Positions 43,893 to 55,790 of a stretch of DNA of 64,000 nt are shown here, in pieces. The DNA comes from Lepiota brunneoincarnata. Taxonomy: Eukaryota; Basidiomycota; Agaricomycetes; Agaricales; Agaricaceae. The stretch spans positions 1,054,001 through 1,118,000 of the forward strand of contig JAEBUN010000014.1 of assembly GCA_023014365.1 (NCBI GenBank). The letters are read 5' to 3'. The notes beneath the pieces are model-generated. The model worked only from the letters and a program-made list of their open reading frames with translations. It did not search any database and was not told the DNA's origin. A program made the position numbers and the translations under genes. The number at the start of each line of letters is the position of its first letter. The stretch's first letter is position 1.

Positions 43893-44370
43893 GATGCTGT
43901 GCACAATTTCATATTCCTTAATTCATTGCTGAACTCCCCCACTCCATCCAAAATTCCCAATACCCTTTCAACTACTCAGCAGGTGACCCCAGAGGCTACA
44001 AGATGAACCAGATGCGATTCTGAGTCAGTGTGGTATTCACCCAAGAGCAGGAATGATATGGGGAGACATGTAGCTAGCCATATTACACCAGCAGTGCAAC
44101 ATAATCAATGTTGGTCATAAATGATGAGAGTAAGGGTGTTTGGGCCTACACCCTGAATAGGAAGTGGGTAAAAAAACAGCAGGGACTTGGGATGTTTGGG
44201 TTCAACCTAATTGGGAGATCTAACACAGATGTGGCCTCTATTGCTTTCCTTAATCACAGGGGGCCAGGATTGAACATGGTACCCTTGCCAGATCCCAATG
44301 AAATTCTGCTTGGATATTCTAATTACCACTCTAACAAGTCTGTACAGTATTGCCCCTTCTCTGCCTAATA
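43893..44370 (+). repeat. non-coding dispersed repeat N, copy 1
   Basis: It shares ordered blocks with 49010-49690 and 44750-45240: a GTGCACA(A/G)TTTCAT block, AGGA(A/C)CGATATGG-like, GCAA(C/T)(A/G)(C/T)AATCAATG, GTGGGTAAAA, CAGCAGGGAC and CCCAATGAAATTCTG. There is no coding capacity. Its left edge is defined by the insertion site of C. Confidence 0.6.
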
Positions 44371-44632
44371 TTAAACCACTCAGGACCCTGGTTTCTCTGT
44401 CAACTCTCTTGCCCTCTTCTCATCTCTCTGCTTCCTCTTTATCACATTGAGTCTTCACTGTCATCCCCACTGTCAAACAACTTGTCACTGGTTTTTGGAT
44501 CCACCACTAATGCCGACCAAGCACTACCATTTTTCAGCATGGAAAGGGTCCCTCTCTTAGCAAGATGGTGTGTTATTCAAGCCTCCCACAAGATGATAGT
44601 ATAGAATCATCAACTGCGTGATGATTTGGGAA

Positions 44633-44649
44633 GGGGGGGGGGGGGGGGG
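44633..44649 (+). repeat. G17 homopolymer
   Basis: Seventeen consecutive G residues lie at the left side of the second copy of repeat N. The length is liable to sequencing error. Confidence 0.8.
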
Positions 44650-45240
44650 TGGAGAAAGCTAACCACTGGAAGGGGCAGTTGACTTCTGGGGTCAAAACAG
44701 CTTAAGAGAACAGATGTGAGTGAGTACCATCCATCAAAAAACCCTATCTGATGCCCTCCCAACTGCCTTGCAGGTGATTCCCAAAGACCAGGAGATGAAT
44801 CAGGTATAATCATTGAGTCTACAAGATTGATCTTGTGGGCAAAGAAGAGTGGGAATGACACTGGAAGGAAAGTACAGTTGCTAGCATGTTTTCATTGGGA
44901 GAGCCATGGAACACCAATAGTGCAACACAATCAATGCCGTTCATAGGTGATGAGAATGTTGGGGTGGATGGTGTGGGCAACAGTGCTTGGATAGTGGGTA
45001 AAACAGCACTGAACCATGAATGAAGGGGTTGTGTTGTGGAGCATAATAAAGGAGAATTCCATTGGGATCTGGCAAGATATAGTGGATGACTGACATTATC
45101 CAATACATCCTCAACTCTAGGCTGCATTTATGTTATACCTCTCAATGGGCTCAGCTGTTATGTTCCCAGTCTAACCAATATTCAAGTGTGTGGATACCAC
45201 TTAGGGCCTCACAACCCAAGATTCCCTTTTGTTTTGTCTC
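44650..45240 (+). repeat. non-coding dispersed repeat N, copy 2
   Basis: It begins with CACTGGAAGGGG as in the 49.0-kb copy, then has the AGACCAGGAGA, GAGAGCCATGGAACACCAATA and GCAACACAATCAATG blocks and a tail with GTGTGTGGATACCACTT. It extends further right than copy 1. Confidence 0.55.
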
Positions 45241-46065
45241 TGTAGGCCTGACAAATTTATGAATATATTCTAGTTCATATTCATTTTTTGTTGCCCCCCC
45301 CTCCTACTGCTTTGTATTTGACCCCCCAGCATTCTGTTTTTTTGCCTGGTACTTCTTCTGTTTCTTCAAGTTTTTCCTTTAGCTTTTCTTCAAGTTGGGT
45401 GGGGGACCACCCCTTTGCTGCCACATTGTTTTGCCTTTGGGTTGCAACAATGATTCCTGGTTCTGCATCCCTATATATTCTTATTTATGGACTTGGGCCT
45501 GGTGTTTCTTTGGGTCAACTGTTGCTGGTCACCATATCATTAGTGAAAACAAGTTAGGGAGTGGCAAGATCTGACAAACCTTTAAAACTTGTAAAATTTT
45601 GGTTGCTTTTCAGTGAACTGTCAGTGACTGGGTGTAGAGATTACAGATAGTGCTGGGGACAGTGCTTCAAAGTGACGGAGAGAGAGTGCTAGAGTAGTGA
45701 ATCAGACTGTTTTTTGTTCTTTTATAGTGTGCCACAGGTCAGTTGGATGTTCAGTTGGCTGAATGATGTAGAGCAAATTTTTTGCCATGACTGGAGCAAG
45801 GGTACAGCCAGGGACAGATTGGGGACAGATAAGACCCTGGGGGTTGGAGGTGGGGAAAAAATGTAAAATGTACCAAATCTGACTGAAACACAAGTCTTGA
45901 TTCGATTCCAAGACCTAGCACTTTCGCATGCTGCCCTATCTTCAGAGACGGCCAGCCTGATGCTTAAGTAAGGATCTGACCAAGGAATAACACACAGACA
46001 GACAGACAAAAAAGCTGTGGTGTAAAAAGACTATGCAGTGAGCCAGCCTCTCATCAGGCACTGTG
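45241..46065. other. intergenic, no supported gene
   Basis: Small open frames on both strands have no recognisable domain or splice pattern. A GATTCGATTCC block at about 45898 resembles a tRNA T-loop but no tRNA fold surrounds it. Confidence 0.35.
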
Positions 46066-46472
46066 TGTAAGGGGACACTCCAGACACCTCAGCAACACCT
46101 CCATTAATCCTATCGACACCCCTGTGCCCTCCAATGCATTATATATCCCTCCCTTCAAACGCTCATACTGCAAACACAGCCAGAATACTCCATACACTCC
46201 CTCACTGTCCAGATAAAACCCTCCCTCATTCCCTCTCATTCCTACAGACTCCAGACTATCATATTCACATCCCACATTCGTTTCAACCACACCAGGCCTT
46301 GCACAACCTAGAGACACCACAGCTAAGCCTGGTTTGATTTATATTGATTATATAAGTTAGGTATATACATAGTTTTTGCCTGCAGGGGTTTCCTCATCCT
46401 ATTCTCTTAGGATTTCCCTGCAGTCATTTCGGCTCCCCCTGAGCTGTCAAGGCCTCCCAGGTTGCCCTAACA
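46066..46472 (+). mobile_element. solo LTR (407 bp), same family as 27068-27528
   Basis: TGTAAGGGGA...GCCCTAACA ends. Flanks CTGTG (46061-46065) and CAGTG (46473-46477) match at 4 of 5 bases. Reverse-complement identity to the 27-kb copy is high over the whole length apart from one short extra block there. Confidence 0.8.
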
Positions 46473-46803
46473 CAGTGCCATGAGGGGTCCAAGTGGGAGG
46501 GATGCCCCAGGCCCAGCCCCCTCCCATCCTACCTGCCTGTGCAGGGTCCTGGAGGCACCCTGGCACACTAGCTAGTCCGGCAGATCAATCAATTCATACT
46601 CCCCCACAGCCACCCTAAGTTAGGTAGTCTAATTCTGTCGCTACACAAGCCAAGGTGGGTTACGGCAGCGGTCAAGCCTTCTGATGAGCCCCTTTACAAG
46701 GGCAAAATGCACATAAGTTCCCCCATCACGGCCCAGGCTGCTCAAGGGTCCTCAGGGTCAAAGAAAATATCAGGAGTTCTTGTTCAGGCAGGAATTTCAT
46801 ATT
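46473..46803. other. intergenic, nothing recognised
   Basis: Only the solo-LTR boundary and the left TSD of the next solo LTR (ATATT, 46799-46803) could be identified here. Confidence 0.35.
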
Positions 46804-47194
46804 TGTAGAACATAGTAAGGTATATTCAGTCTCGACGCGAGAGCTGGAGTTTACCTGTAGAACGTAGTAAGGTATACTACAAAGTAGTCAGTACAGTAAT
46901 TAAAGGTATTGATAGAATACTCACTTCAGTCTCGACGCGAGAGCTGAAGTGCGACTACAAGTGAGGGACTATTTATCTAACACTACGATACACGCGCTTG
47001 TACGTAGACAATAAGCACAATAGCAATAGTGTACGGGCACAGGAGGACGGTAAAGGCATAGCATAAAAGATATAAAAACGGTAGAGACCGTGCAAGAGAA
47101 ACGGAGCGCGGGATATGGAACAAAGATGGAAGGGCGGGAAAAGGACGCCAGCTAAACGGAGACCGGAACTCGGCACGCGTTTGCGAGCTCGACA
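46804..47194 (+). mobile_element. solo LTR (391 bp), third unrelated family
   Basis: TGTAGAACAT...GAGCTCGACA ends with a perfect TSD, ATATT (46799-46803 and 47195-47199). It contains two copies of a CAGTCTCGACGCGAGAGCTG near-palindrome (about 46831 and 46928) and a TATAAAAA box near 47071, supporting plus orientation. Confidence 0.85.
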
Positions 47195-47199
47195 ATATT

Positions 47200-47690
47200 C
47201 ACATTATCTAGTGGTCAGAGCTTAATTAAATGTGATGGATGGCTTGAATTTCCTTAGCTATTGATTGCTTGCAGGTGGTGAAGGGAAGATATTCCAACTC
47301 CAAACCAGTCATAAGTGCAAGGTGTGACCAATGAAACAACGATGGCCCTTATCTTCTCAACCTTGTACAAATGATAATGTTACAATGCAAAGGTGAGTGG
47401 GGGTGAGACTGAGAGAGAGAAACTGTAGGTTGGTTACATTGGGGCCTAACAGAGGTCTTATGGCAGCAGAGACACCCTTGTTGTTGGGGACTGGGGTATC
47501 TAAATATAGATGTGGCTACTTAATACTGTATAAAGTATGTAAAGGTGCAGGATCCTGCACTTTACAGTGTTATAATCTTTTTCTATCTGTTCACTTAGCA
47601 TTTGGAAATGAACAAATGAGAACTATTTTGTTTCGGATGTATTTTCTTTTTCATATGCAATGAGAGTTGGACAATCTGACTAGAACAGGT
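47200..47690. other. AT-rich intergenic, nothing recognised
   Basis: The short open frame at 47397-47663 has no domain or paralogue and is not called. Confidence 0.35.
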
Positions 47691-48028
47691 TGTTAAATAA
47701 AGTGACAGATCACTTATTAGTTAGTAACAAATTATGATATATAAGTAATTAGTTGTTATGTACACCCATCCCTTGGGGATGTCAACTAGTGGACACTGAG
47801 TTTCACACCTCATGTCCATTTTGACAGGATGGGACATTAGACTAGCCAAATCCTATTATGTGAAGGGGAGTTACATACGAAGAACCTTTACACTTGACCA
47901 AATCAGTGGGCTTATCAAATCACACTATTATTAACAATGTGTGAATACATCAGTGATTGTTGATCAACTCGAGCTAGTGACTAGTGATCAGTGTGTCACT
48001 GATACTATTGACTGTACTCAGTTCAACA
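47691..48028. mobile_element. possible solo LTR (338 bp)
   Basis: TGTTAAATAA...GTTCAACA ends. Flanks CAGGT (47686-47690) and CAAGT (48029-48033) match at 4 of 5 bases, with one transition. No second copy is in the window, so this rests on ends and flanks only. Confidence 0.4.
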
Positions 48029-48158
48029 CAAGTGGCTATCCAACATCAACCTTTAGACTAGAAACAGGGTGTCCACAAAATTGATAATCAGGGACCCCCC
48101 CCTGCGCAAAGGGGATGCAGAGGTTGATTTCTCCATTCCATCAGTCTCTTGGTAGATA

Positions 48159-49009
48159 ATGCACACAGTTCTCCTCCCACCGCGCCACAGAGGCTTCCGA
48201 AGACGGTGGTTCAACAATTTCTGGGAACGGCCTGAACGTGAATGGTGCATCCACCCTGTACCAATCAAGGACTGCGAGGTGGTTGTGCCCCCTCTAGGAG
48301 TCATCACGAAGTGGTTCAACAGATGCTACGAGGCAAGGACGGAAGTCATTGGCCAATTTTTGGACTGGACACGTTTGGCATTATGTCAAGAAAGTAATAG
48401 ACTTGCTTACGAGCCTCAATACTGGACATGTGCCCACCAAGAGATTGGCTTCCGTCGGGAACTCCGGCAACCACTGTTGGCCATTTTCGAGACTGCTAAC
48501 GTCGGTGAGTATTGACCCAGCACTGGATGGTCAATGTGGCTCAAATCAGTGATAAGATGCGTTGTGTCAAAGAGATTACGAGGGAGAGAGGAGGTACGGT
48601 TGGCGCCCACTAACCCGTCGGCGTTCCTTCTCTGCCTCACCATTGGGGTCTTTGAGGCTTTCATCAAGCTCGTAACCCTCACACCAACCTACCCAGTACC
48701 AAGCTCCATCACTGGTCTAATCCCCTCTATTAGATTTTTGATTTGTCGAGAACCTCGCAGCGTACGAAGAAAACTTTCCTGCTGCTTTTGCCTCTGTTCG
48801 TTTCTCTTCTTCCCTTTCGTCGCACTATCTTTCACCCTCAGTGTTGCACAGCTTGCAACTAAACTTCGAAATTATCACCAACGCCATCCCGAGCCTAGAG
48901 TGGTACCCATTCGTCTCTCGGCGCTCGTAGGCTACTGGACGTTGCTGTCAATCCTTCTCCGCGGTGGCAGGGTAAACATCACCGGGATGACGGACTTGAG
49001 GCATCTCCG
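48159..49009 (+). pseudogene. unidentified open frame with one stop
   Basis: One plus-strand frame is open for about 280 codons apart from a TGA at 48513-48515. It holds Trp/Arg-rich segments and one hydrophobic stretch near 48775-48840. A GTGAGT at the stop could be an intron donor, but the nearby AG choices do not clearly keep the frame. The listed start is arbitrary, and the frame runs into repeat N at about 49010. No family is recognised; it could be chance or a relic. Confidence 0.25.
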
Positions 49010-49690
49010 ACTTGGGTGGAAGGCCTACCACTGGAAGGGGTGGTTGGCTACTGGAGGTCCAGGAAGCGAATGCAAGCGGATGCCGTCCATCGCAGGCACG
49101 TCTGTGGCCGTGCACAGTTTCATGTTCTGTGATCCATTACTGCGGTCGCCGGTCACTTTGCTCCATCTGAAGTTCTCATCAAACACCAACATATGTACAC
49201 CCACTCGACTGCTTCTCAGATAATTCCCAGAGACCAGGAGACGATCTGGACGCGATCCTGAGCTTGTAGGAGAATAGGGGCAGGAACGATATGGGGGGCA
49301 ACAGTAGCTAGCATCCCTTCACCGGGAGAGCCGTATCACACCAATAATACAATGCAATCAATGTTAGTCATAGATGATGAGAGTGGCGGGGGCGAAGGAT
49401 GAATGTGAAACGGTGTTTGAGTTCACACCCTTGATGAGAAGTGGGTAAAACAGCAGGGACATGGGGGCTCCACCTAAATAAAAGAGCAGTAGATGCAGCC
49501 AACCGGAACTGTATTGAGCAATCATCCACGCCCCAGCACACATTTCTTATTAGAACCCAATGAAATTCTGATTGGGTGTTCTAGTTACCGAAACTCTGAC
49601 GAGCCTGGGCGGCATCGCCTCTTTATCCATTTCTAAGTGGATAGACACCACTCAAGTTCCTGCAGCCCAGAGAGCGCCCGTTCTTCCGCC
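49010..49690 (+). repeat. non-coding dispersed repeat N, copy 3
   Basis: This is the longest copy. It contains the CACTGGAAGGGG, GTGCACAGTTTCAT, AGACCAGGAGACGAT, GGGAGAGCCGTATCACACCAA, CAATCAATG, GTGGGTAAAACAGCAGGGAC and CCCAATGAAATTCTG blocks in one run. Confidence 0.6.
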
Positions 49691-49695
49691 TCTGT

Positions 49696-49860
49696 GCTGT
49701 GAGGGGATCCAGATAAAATAGGTGTTTTAATAAGCGAGTTTAATAAGTTGAAATGAAGAGAGCATAAGCAATACTCGACGAAGCTCGGTACTAGATAGGC
49801 TGGGAACAGGGGAACAGGGGTCTCGGTGTCTCGCCAGGTGCTCAGCTTTTCCTTTGCCTT
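49696..49860 (+). repeat. decayed dispersed repeat, copy at 49.7 kb
   Basis: Matches 4936-5040 (GTGCT(A/G)TGAGGGG, ATAAAATAG, AGCTCGGTACTAG) in the same orientation, then a CGCCAGGTGCT block related to the hairpin at 5332-5359. Confidence 0.5.
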
Positions 49861-50423
49861 CAGCCTTCAACCGCTCTTCGGCCTACTTTTCCTTGCCGGG
49901 TTTATATCCCCTACTTTTCCCCCCACCGGATTGCTTGTATACAGGGTCTCTTATTATTCCTTCAAATATTCAAGTGTTGATATCAGACGCCGCATTTGTT
50001 GCCGTGCAAATCCAAAAGTCTGCCTACCTTTTGGCTTTTCAGCTCTGTTATCACCTCGTTGCATCTGTGCTGGTAAAAGGAATCACCATCACCACTCCCC
50101 CATTCGTTTCGGACTCCGCCCTGCTGGGTCTGGTCCAACAAGGCTACTTGCAAGTTTTGTTCCTGAATGCACGATGAATTGCCAGTCCAGTCTTGCCAGA
50201 CGATTGACCTCAGCCAATCTGGACTGTTTCTGTATAACATATGTACCATAAATAACTTGACTGATTTAGTCTACGTAAATAGGATTCTTGCCTGGACTTA
50301 TTCCTACCTCTATCCCCGGCTAATTGTGTGCCTAGTTGTTTTGTCTGCCTCACCTACGTAAAGCAATATTATCCCTAGCTTTGGCCCGAATCATTTGCCC
50401 ACCCGGACAACGTATAGACGGCA
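49861..50423 (+). other. upstream region of the TPR-CHAT pseudogene
   Basis: The last 100 bp resemble the leader of the gene at 1-3250 (AATATTATCCCTAGC and CGAATCAT-TGCCCA blocks), so the leader was duplicated with the gene. The rest has no recognisable feature. Confidence 0.45.
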
Positions 50424-53400
50424 ATGGGGAACAGCATTTCTGCATCTCAGGAAAATCGGCACCACGACCTCGCGGCTTCCTTCTACAGTCACTATCAGCA
50501 GTCAGGAGCGCTCAATGACATTGAAGAGGCAATCAAGAACCAACGGCAACTGGTGTCACTTACCCCCGATAGACATCCCCAGAAGCCGCAGAGGCTCAAC
50601 AACCTCGGGCTTTACTTACGCAATCGGTTCGAACGTACGGGGGTGCTCGGTAATGTTGACGAGGCGGTTAGATGCCAACAACAAGCTGTGCTGCTCACCC
50701 TAGAGGGTCACCCTTTCAAACCAATAGGACTTCACAACCTCGGGGTCTCCTTTTGCAGTCGGTTTGAGCACACAGGGGTGCTCAGCGACATCGACGAAGC
50801 AATCAAGTGCCAGCAGCAGGCGGCATTACTCACCCCAGATGGAGACACCAATAAACCGACCAGGCTCAACAACCTCGCAAATTCCTTCCACGGTCGATCT
50901 AAGCGCATGGGTGCGCTCAGCGACCTTGAGGAGGCAATCACGAACCAGCGGCAGGCACTATCGCTCACTCCAGATGGCCATCCTGACCAAGCGAAGGAAG
51001 TCATAAACCTCGGGGTTGTTCTTTGCGGTTGGTTCGAGCGTACAGGCGAACTTAGCTATATTGACGAGGCAATCCAGCATCAACGACTGGCCGTGTTGCT
51101 TACCCCAGATAACCATGCCGACAAACCAGCAAGGCTTCACAGCCTCGGGGCTTCCTTCCACAGCCGCTTTGAGCATACAGGCGTGCCCAGTGACCTTGAG
51201 GAGGCACTCAAGAACCAACGGCAGGCATTGTCGCTGATCCCAGATGGACACCCTTACAAGATGAAGGTGCTCAACAGCCTCGGGTTGTCGTTCCGTAGTC
51301 GATTCGAGCATACCGGGATCCTCAGCGACATTGACGAGACGATCAAGAATCTGCGACAGGCAGCGTCGCTGGCTCCAGACGGACATGCTGACGGACCAAG
51401 TTTGCTCAATAACCTTGGGACTTGCCTTACCATTCGGTTCGAGTGTACCGGGGTCCTCAGCGACATTAGCGAGGCAACCGAGAATCTAGAGCACGCGGGG
51501 TGGCTCGACCCGGATGGACATGCCGACAACCCTAACGCGCTCAATAACCTTGGGCTCTTCTTCTATAGTCGGTATAAGCATACACGGGTGCTCAGCGACC
51601 TTGAGGAAGCAATTGAACATCAACGGCGGGCTATTTCGCTCACTCCCGATGGTCATCCTGGTGAACTGGTCAGGCTTCACAGCCTGGGGGTGTCCTTCTG
51701 CAGTCGGTTCGAGCACACCCGGGTGCTCAGTGACATTGAGGAGGCAATTAGGAATCACCAGCAGGTATTATGGCTGACTCCAGATGGACATGCCAACAAA
51801 TCGGGGAGACTTGAGCGCCTTGCGCGTTCCTTTCGTATTCAGTATCAGCACACCACGGCTCTCAGCGACATTAACGAAGCAATCGAGAATCAGCAACAAG
51901 CAGTATTCCTCACCCCAGATGGACATCCAAGTAAGCCGGGGAGGCTCAGTAACCTTGGGACTGCATACCACCGTCGATTTCTCCATGCAGGAGTCTTTAG
52001 CGACATCGCCGAGGCCATCGAGCATCAGCAACAAGCGATGTTGCTCCTCCCGGATGGTGACCCTGACAAACTGATGGGGCTCAATAACCTTGGGAGTGCC
52101 CTCCGCAGTCGGTTTGAGCGTACAGGCATACTCAGTGACGTTGATGAGGCTATCAAAAATCAACAGCAGGCAGTGTTGCTCACCCCAGATGGGCATGTCG
52201 ACAAACCGTTGAAGCTCGACTGCTTCGGAATGTCATTCCGCAGTCGGTTTGAGCATACAGGGTTAATCAGCGACATCGACAAGTCGATTAAGAATCACCA
52301 GCAGGCAGTATTGCTCACCCCTGATGGCCACCACGGCCAATTGGCGCGGCTCAACAACCTCGCGCTTTCCTTGCACACTCGCTTTGAGCATACAGTGATG
52401 ATGGGGTATTCGCGCAGACGTATGACTCGAGACACAATATGTATAAGTTTGGGACCACTGGGACCCAGTATAGGAAAACTAGTAAGCACTCGTAAAGATA
52501 CGTCGAGGGTATGTACGCACCTGGGACCCAGTATAGGAAAACTGGGGTCCACAGGTGCTCGGACCACTACCTAAGTACGACGAGAATGTGTACGATTATT
52601 TGCTAAGTAATGTAACTCGATCGTCGTTGCTAGCAGGAACATAAAAAGTCCATAATGAAGTACCTACGGTGACTAAGGGCAATATGAAATAGCCAAGAAA
52701 ACAATAAGCGACATCGAGCTGGACGGCTCGGTATTGCGACATACAGGAGTCCTCAGTGACCTTGACGACGCAATCAAGAATCAACGACAGGTAGTGTCGC
52801 TCTTTCGAGATGAGCCTTCCAAGCCTATAGGGCCCAAAAACCTTGGGCAATTTCTCTATTCTCGGTATAGGCACACGGGAGCGCTCAGTGATCTTGATGA
52901 GACAATCAGGCACCAACAGCAGGCAGTGTCCCTCACCCCAGATGGTCATGCTTTCAAACCGGTGGCGCACATCCACCTCGGGCTCTCCCTCCTCAAGCGG
53001 TTTGAGCGCGCGGGGGTGCTTAGTGACCTGGACGGGGCAATTAAGAATCAACAGCTGGGGGTATTGCTCACCCCAGACGGTCATGCTGATAAGGCGAAGG
53101 GGCTCAACAACCTCGGAGTGTCGTTCCGCAGTTGGTTTGAGCATATAGGGATGCTCAGCGACATTGACGAGTCGATCAATTATTTGCAACAGGCGATGTC
53201 GCTCGTCCCGGACGGCCACCTTCTCAAACCGACTGTGCATGCTGGCCTTGGATCATCGTTCTACATTCGCTCCAAGCACACAGGGATGCTCAGTGACCTT
53301 AGAGAGGCAATCAGGAATCAACAACAGGCGCTGTTACTCACCCCAGATGGACACCCTAATAAACCAGAGGGACTCAATAACATTGGGGTCTACTACCACA

Positions 53401-55310
53401 AACTCAGTCTATTTGCGCATGTAGGGGAACTCAGTGACATTGAACAGGCAATTAATTATCAACAACGGGCGGTTTTACTCATCCCAGATGGTCACCCCGA
53501 TAAACCGTATCTACTTTCCAACCTTGCGAGTGCCTTCGGGGGTCGATTTGGCCGCCCTGGCTTGGCGAGCGATTGTGACGACGCAGTTTCACACTTTCGT
53601 TCGCTGCGGCTTCGAATACTGGCCCACCTTCAGTCCGAGTCATTGCAGCTCGAAGATGGGGCTGGGCTTCCCTATCCTCAGCTAATCATGATCCACATTC
53701 CGTCTTGGACGCGTATAGTCGGGCTATCGATCTCATCCCACAGATTGCTTGGATCGGGGATCCCATTGCTACCCGTCATTCCCAACTTCATGGGTTTGGG
53801 GATCTTCCCAGAGAGGCTGCTGCAGTCGCCCTTAGTATGGGAGAACCAGACCTTGCCCTAGAATGACTTGAACAAGCACGTTCAGTCGTCTAGAATCAGC
53901 TGCTTAACCTCCGCACCCCTGTCACTAACCTCCATCAACTGCACCCGGATATTTGTACTGAGCTTATACATGTCTCACATGAACTCCGAGGCACAGCTGC
54001 TCGCCAAGAGCCATCCACCAATGTCACGACCTCCCTTGAGGAAGTAACTCAGCGCCACCACCGCCTTGCGGAGAAATGGGATTCACTTGTCAAGAAAATA
54101 CGATCGCTTCCAGACTTTGAAGATTTTCTTTTGCCGAAAAAGGTCTCAGGTCTGAAGAAAGCCGCAGATCCGGGCCCCGTGGTTGTCATCAATGTCCACA
54201 AACTTCGCTGCGATGCATTGGTGCTCGAACCAGGCAGAGACCAAGTGCGTCATATCCCGTTGAATAACCTGCGTTACGAGGATGTAGAGAGGATGCAGAA
54301 GTTGTTCAGAGAATACCTCACAGACCCTCATTTGACTAGACGGGGAAACCGTGCTGGTGCACCGGTCCCAGTGAACGGTTCACGTATAGCGGGGGTTCTC
54401 AAGAAGCTTTATCTGAACATCGTACATCCTATTCTTCAGGGATTGGGCTTTACGGTAAGGGCCACTCACTGCTGCAGAATGTGCCCACTGACATCAACTC
54501 CAACAATTTCAGACAGGGATATCGGACCCTGAGCACCTTCCTCGCATCTGGTGGTGCCCAACCGGCCCCCTCACTTTCCTTCCACTGCATGCCGCCGGTC
54601 ATGATACGGCAGGTGGGAGAGATGAGACGTCCAACTATGTTGTGTCGTCGTACACACCGACGGTCAATGCCTTACTGGAGGCAAGAGCAGCAAAACGACC
54701 GCCTCTTGGTAAACTTGTTGGCATCGCCATGGTCAACTCCCCGCACCTTACCCCACTTCCAAATGCCGAGATAGAACTACTCAAGATAGGAAAGCCTTTC
54801 GCCGCTAACTCTCTATGGACGTTCAAAACACTTCGGAACGAGCAGGCAACCGGGGAACAAGCGCTGACGGACATGGCAAATAGCACCTGGGTTCATCTTG
54901 CATGCTATGCCGTCCAAGATGTGCAGGAACCGACACAGTGGTCTCTGCCTTCACGACCGGCGGTTGATGATAACAGATATGTATCATTGCCAGACCATTT
55001 GCCAACGCCGATCTTGCCTTTCTGTCAGCTTGCGAAACAACAACAGGAGACAAGAAAGCATCAGATGAGGCGGTGCATATCACTGGGGCGATGCTGGGAG
55101 CAGGATATCGAAGTGTTATTGGGATGATGTGGTCAATACCCGATGAGGCCGCTCCGATTGTTGCTGAAAAGGTTTATGAAAACCTCCTTTCTGGAGGGGA
55201 ACCGAGCAGTGAGCAGGCAGCATGAGCGTTGCATGAAGGTGTGAAGGAGCTACGAAAGTTGGGACAAGACTTGTTTTACTCCTGGGTACCCTTTGTACAT
55301 TATGGTGTAT
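50424..55310 (+). pseudogene. TPR-CHAT protein paralogue, inactivated
   Basis: Starts with an ATG at 50424 (MGN-S-I-S) and runs through 21 TPR-like 46-residue units in the same order as the gene at 1-3250. Lesions: a 346-bp solo LTR after unit 14 (in-frame TAA at 52572); a 1-nt deletion at about 53600; Trp-to-stop changes at 53864-53866 and 53891-53893 (both are Trp codons in the left paralogue); further shifts near 54950-55000; and a TGA at 55223. A spliced junction (GTAAGG...TTTCAG, about 54456-54510) leads into the CHAT domain, recognisable by W-W-C-P-T-G-P-L-T (near 54545), H-L-A-C (near 54895; the position usually occupied by the second His is Tyr) and L-S-A-C-E-T (near 55025). CHAT is a caspase-like protease fold. 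Expression of a full product is excluded. Confidence 0.85.
52396..52741. mobile_element. solo LTR (346 bp) in the TPR array
   Basis: TGATGATGGG...TTGCGACA ends with a perfect TSD, TACAG (52391-52395 and 52742-52746). LTR plus one TSD is 351 bp (117 codons), so the downstream TPR frame is unchanged, but the LTR contains an in-frame stop. It holds two copies of a GGGACCCAGTATAGGAAAACT block. Confidence 0.9.
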
Positions 55311-55462
55311 GATGTACGCAATGATTGTGTCACCGTCGGACTTTCCACGATATGAATAACCCCTTGTGTGTCTTTGTTACAACAAGCAAATACACCTACT
55401 ACCACCATTGGATTTATTTCCCAAAATCCGAGACCGCGACTGGTGTTTCTCGCTACGCGGTC

Positions 55463-55564
55463 AATGAGGCTAAGAAGGCTAGAAGGGTGGCAACAGCTGC
55501 TGAAGCTGGTGGTATTGGGGGACACTCAGATGAGAAGATCACACGGGCACAGGTTACAAGTTGA
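55463..55564 (+). pseudogene. duplicate of the zuotin 3' end
   Basis: Matches 4600-4640 (AATGxGGCTAAGAAGGCTAG and following) and encodes the same KKARRVA-x-AAE peptide. Downstream blocks (GGTTACAA, TTGTTGTTACT) also match 4676-4735. It lacks everything upstream of the last exon. Confidence 0.6.
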
Positions 55565-55639
55565 GAGCTTTTGTTGGCTGGCCCTGTATCTACCCTCAAT
55601 ATGCCTCTGCTTGTTGTTACTACGACCTCCAGTTTGCGT

Positions 55640-55790
55640 GTCTATACCTAGATACCGGTGAATCAATAAACCATCGCCGTCCTTGAGAGCAAAGACTTTG
55701 AAATATTGGGAAATGGCCGACCACGCGGCAATGCCCTCAGGCGGAACCGAGAAGTACCGCCCTCGGTTGAATTGGGTGCACCTTATTTTC
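55640..55790 (-). pseudogene. duplicate of the convergent 3' fragment
   Basis: Aligns with 4740-4870 around CCGTCCTTGAGAG and TTGGGA. It confirms that zuotin tail plus convergent fragment is one duplicated block. The product is unknown. Confidence 0.4.

Noticed and set aside
45880..45960. possible tRNA (GATTCGATTCC T-loop-like block)
   Set aside because: No matching acceptor stem, D-arm or anticodon arm could be placed around it on either strand.
48053..48319. 88-codon minus-strand frame
   Set aside because: Overlaps a longer plus-strand frame and shows no recognisable domain; neither is strongly supported.
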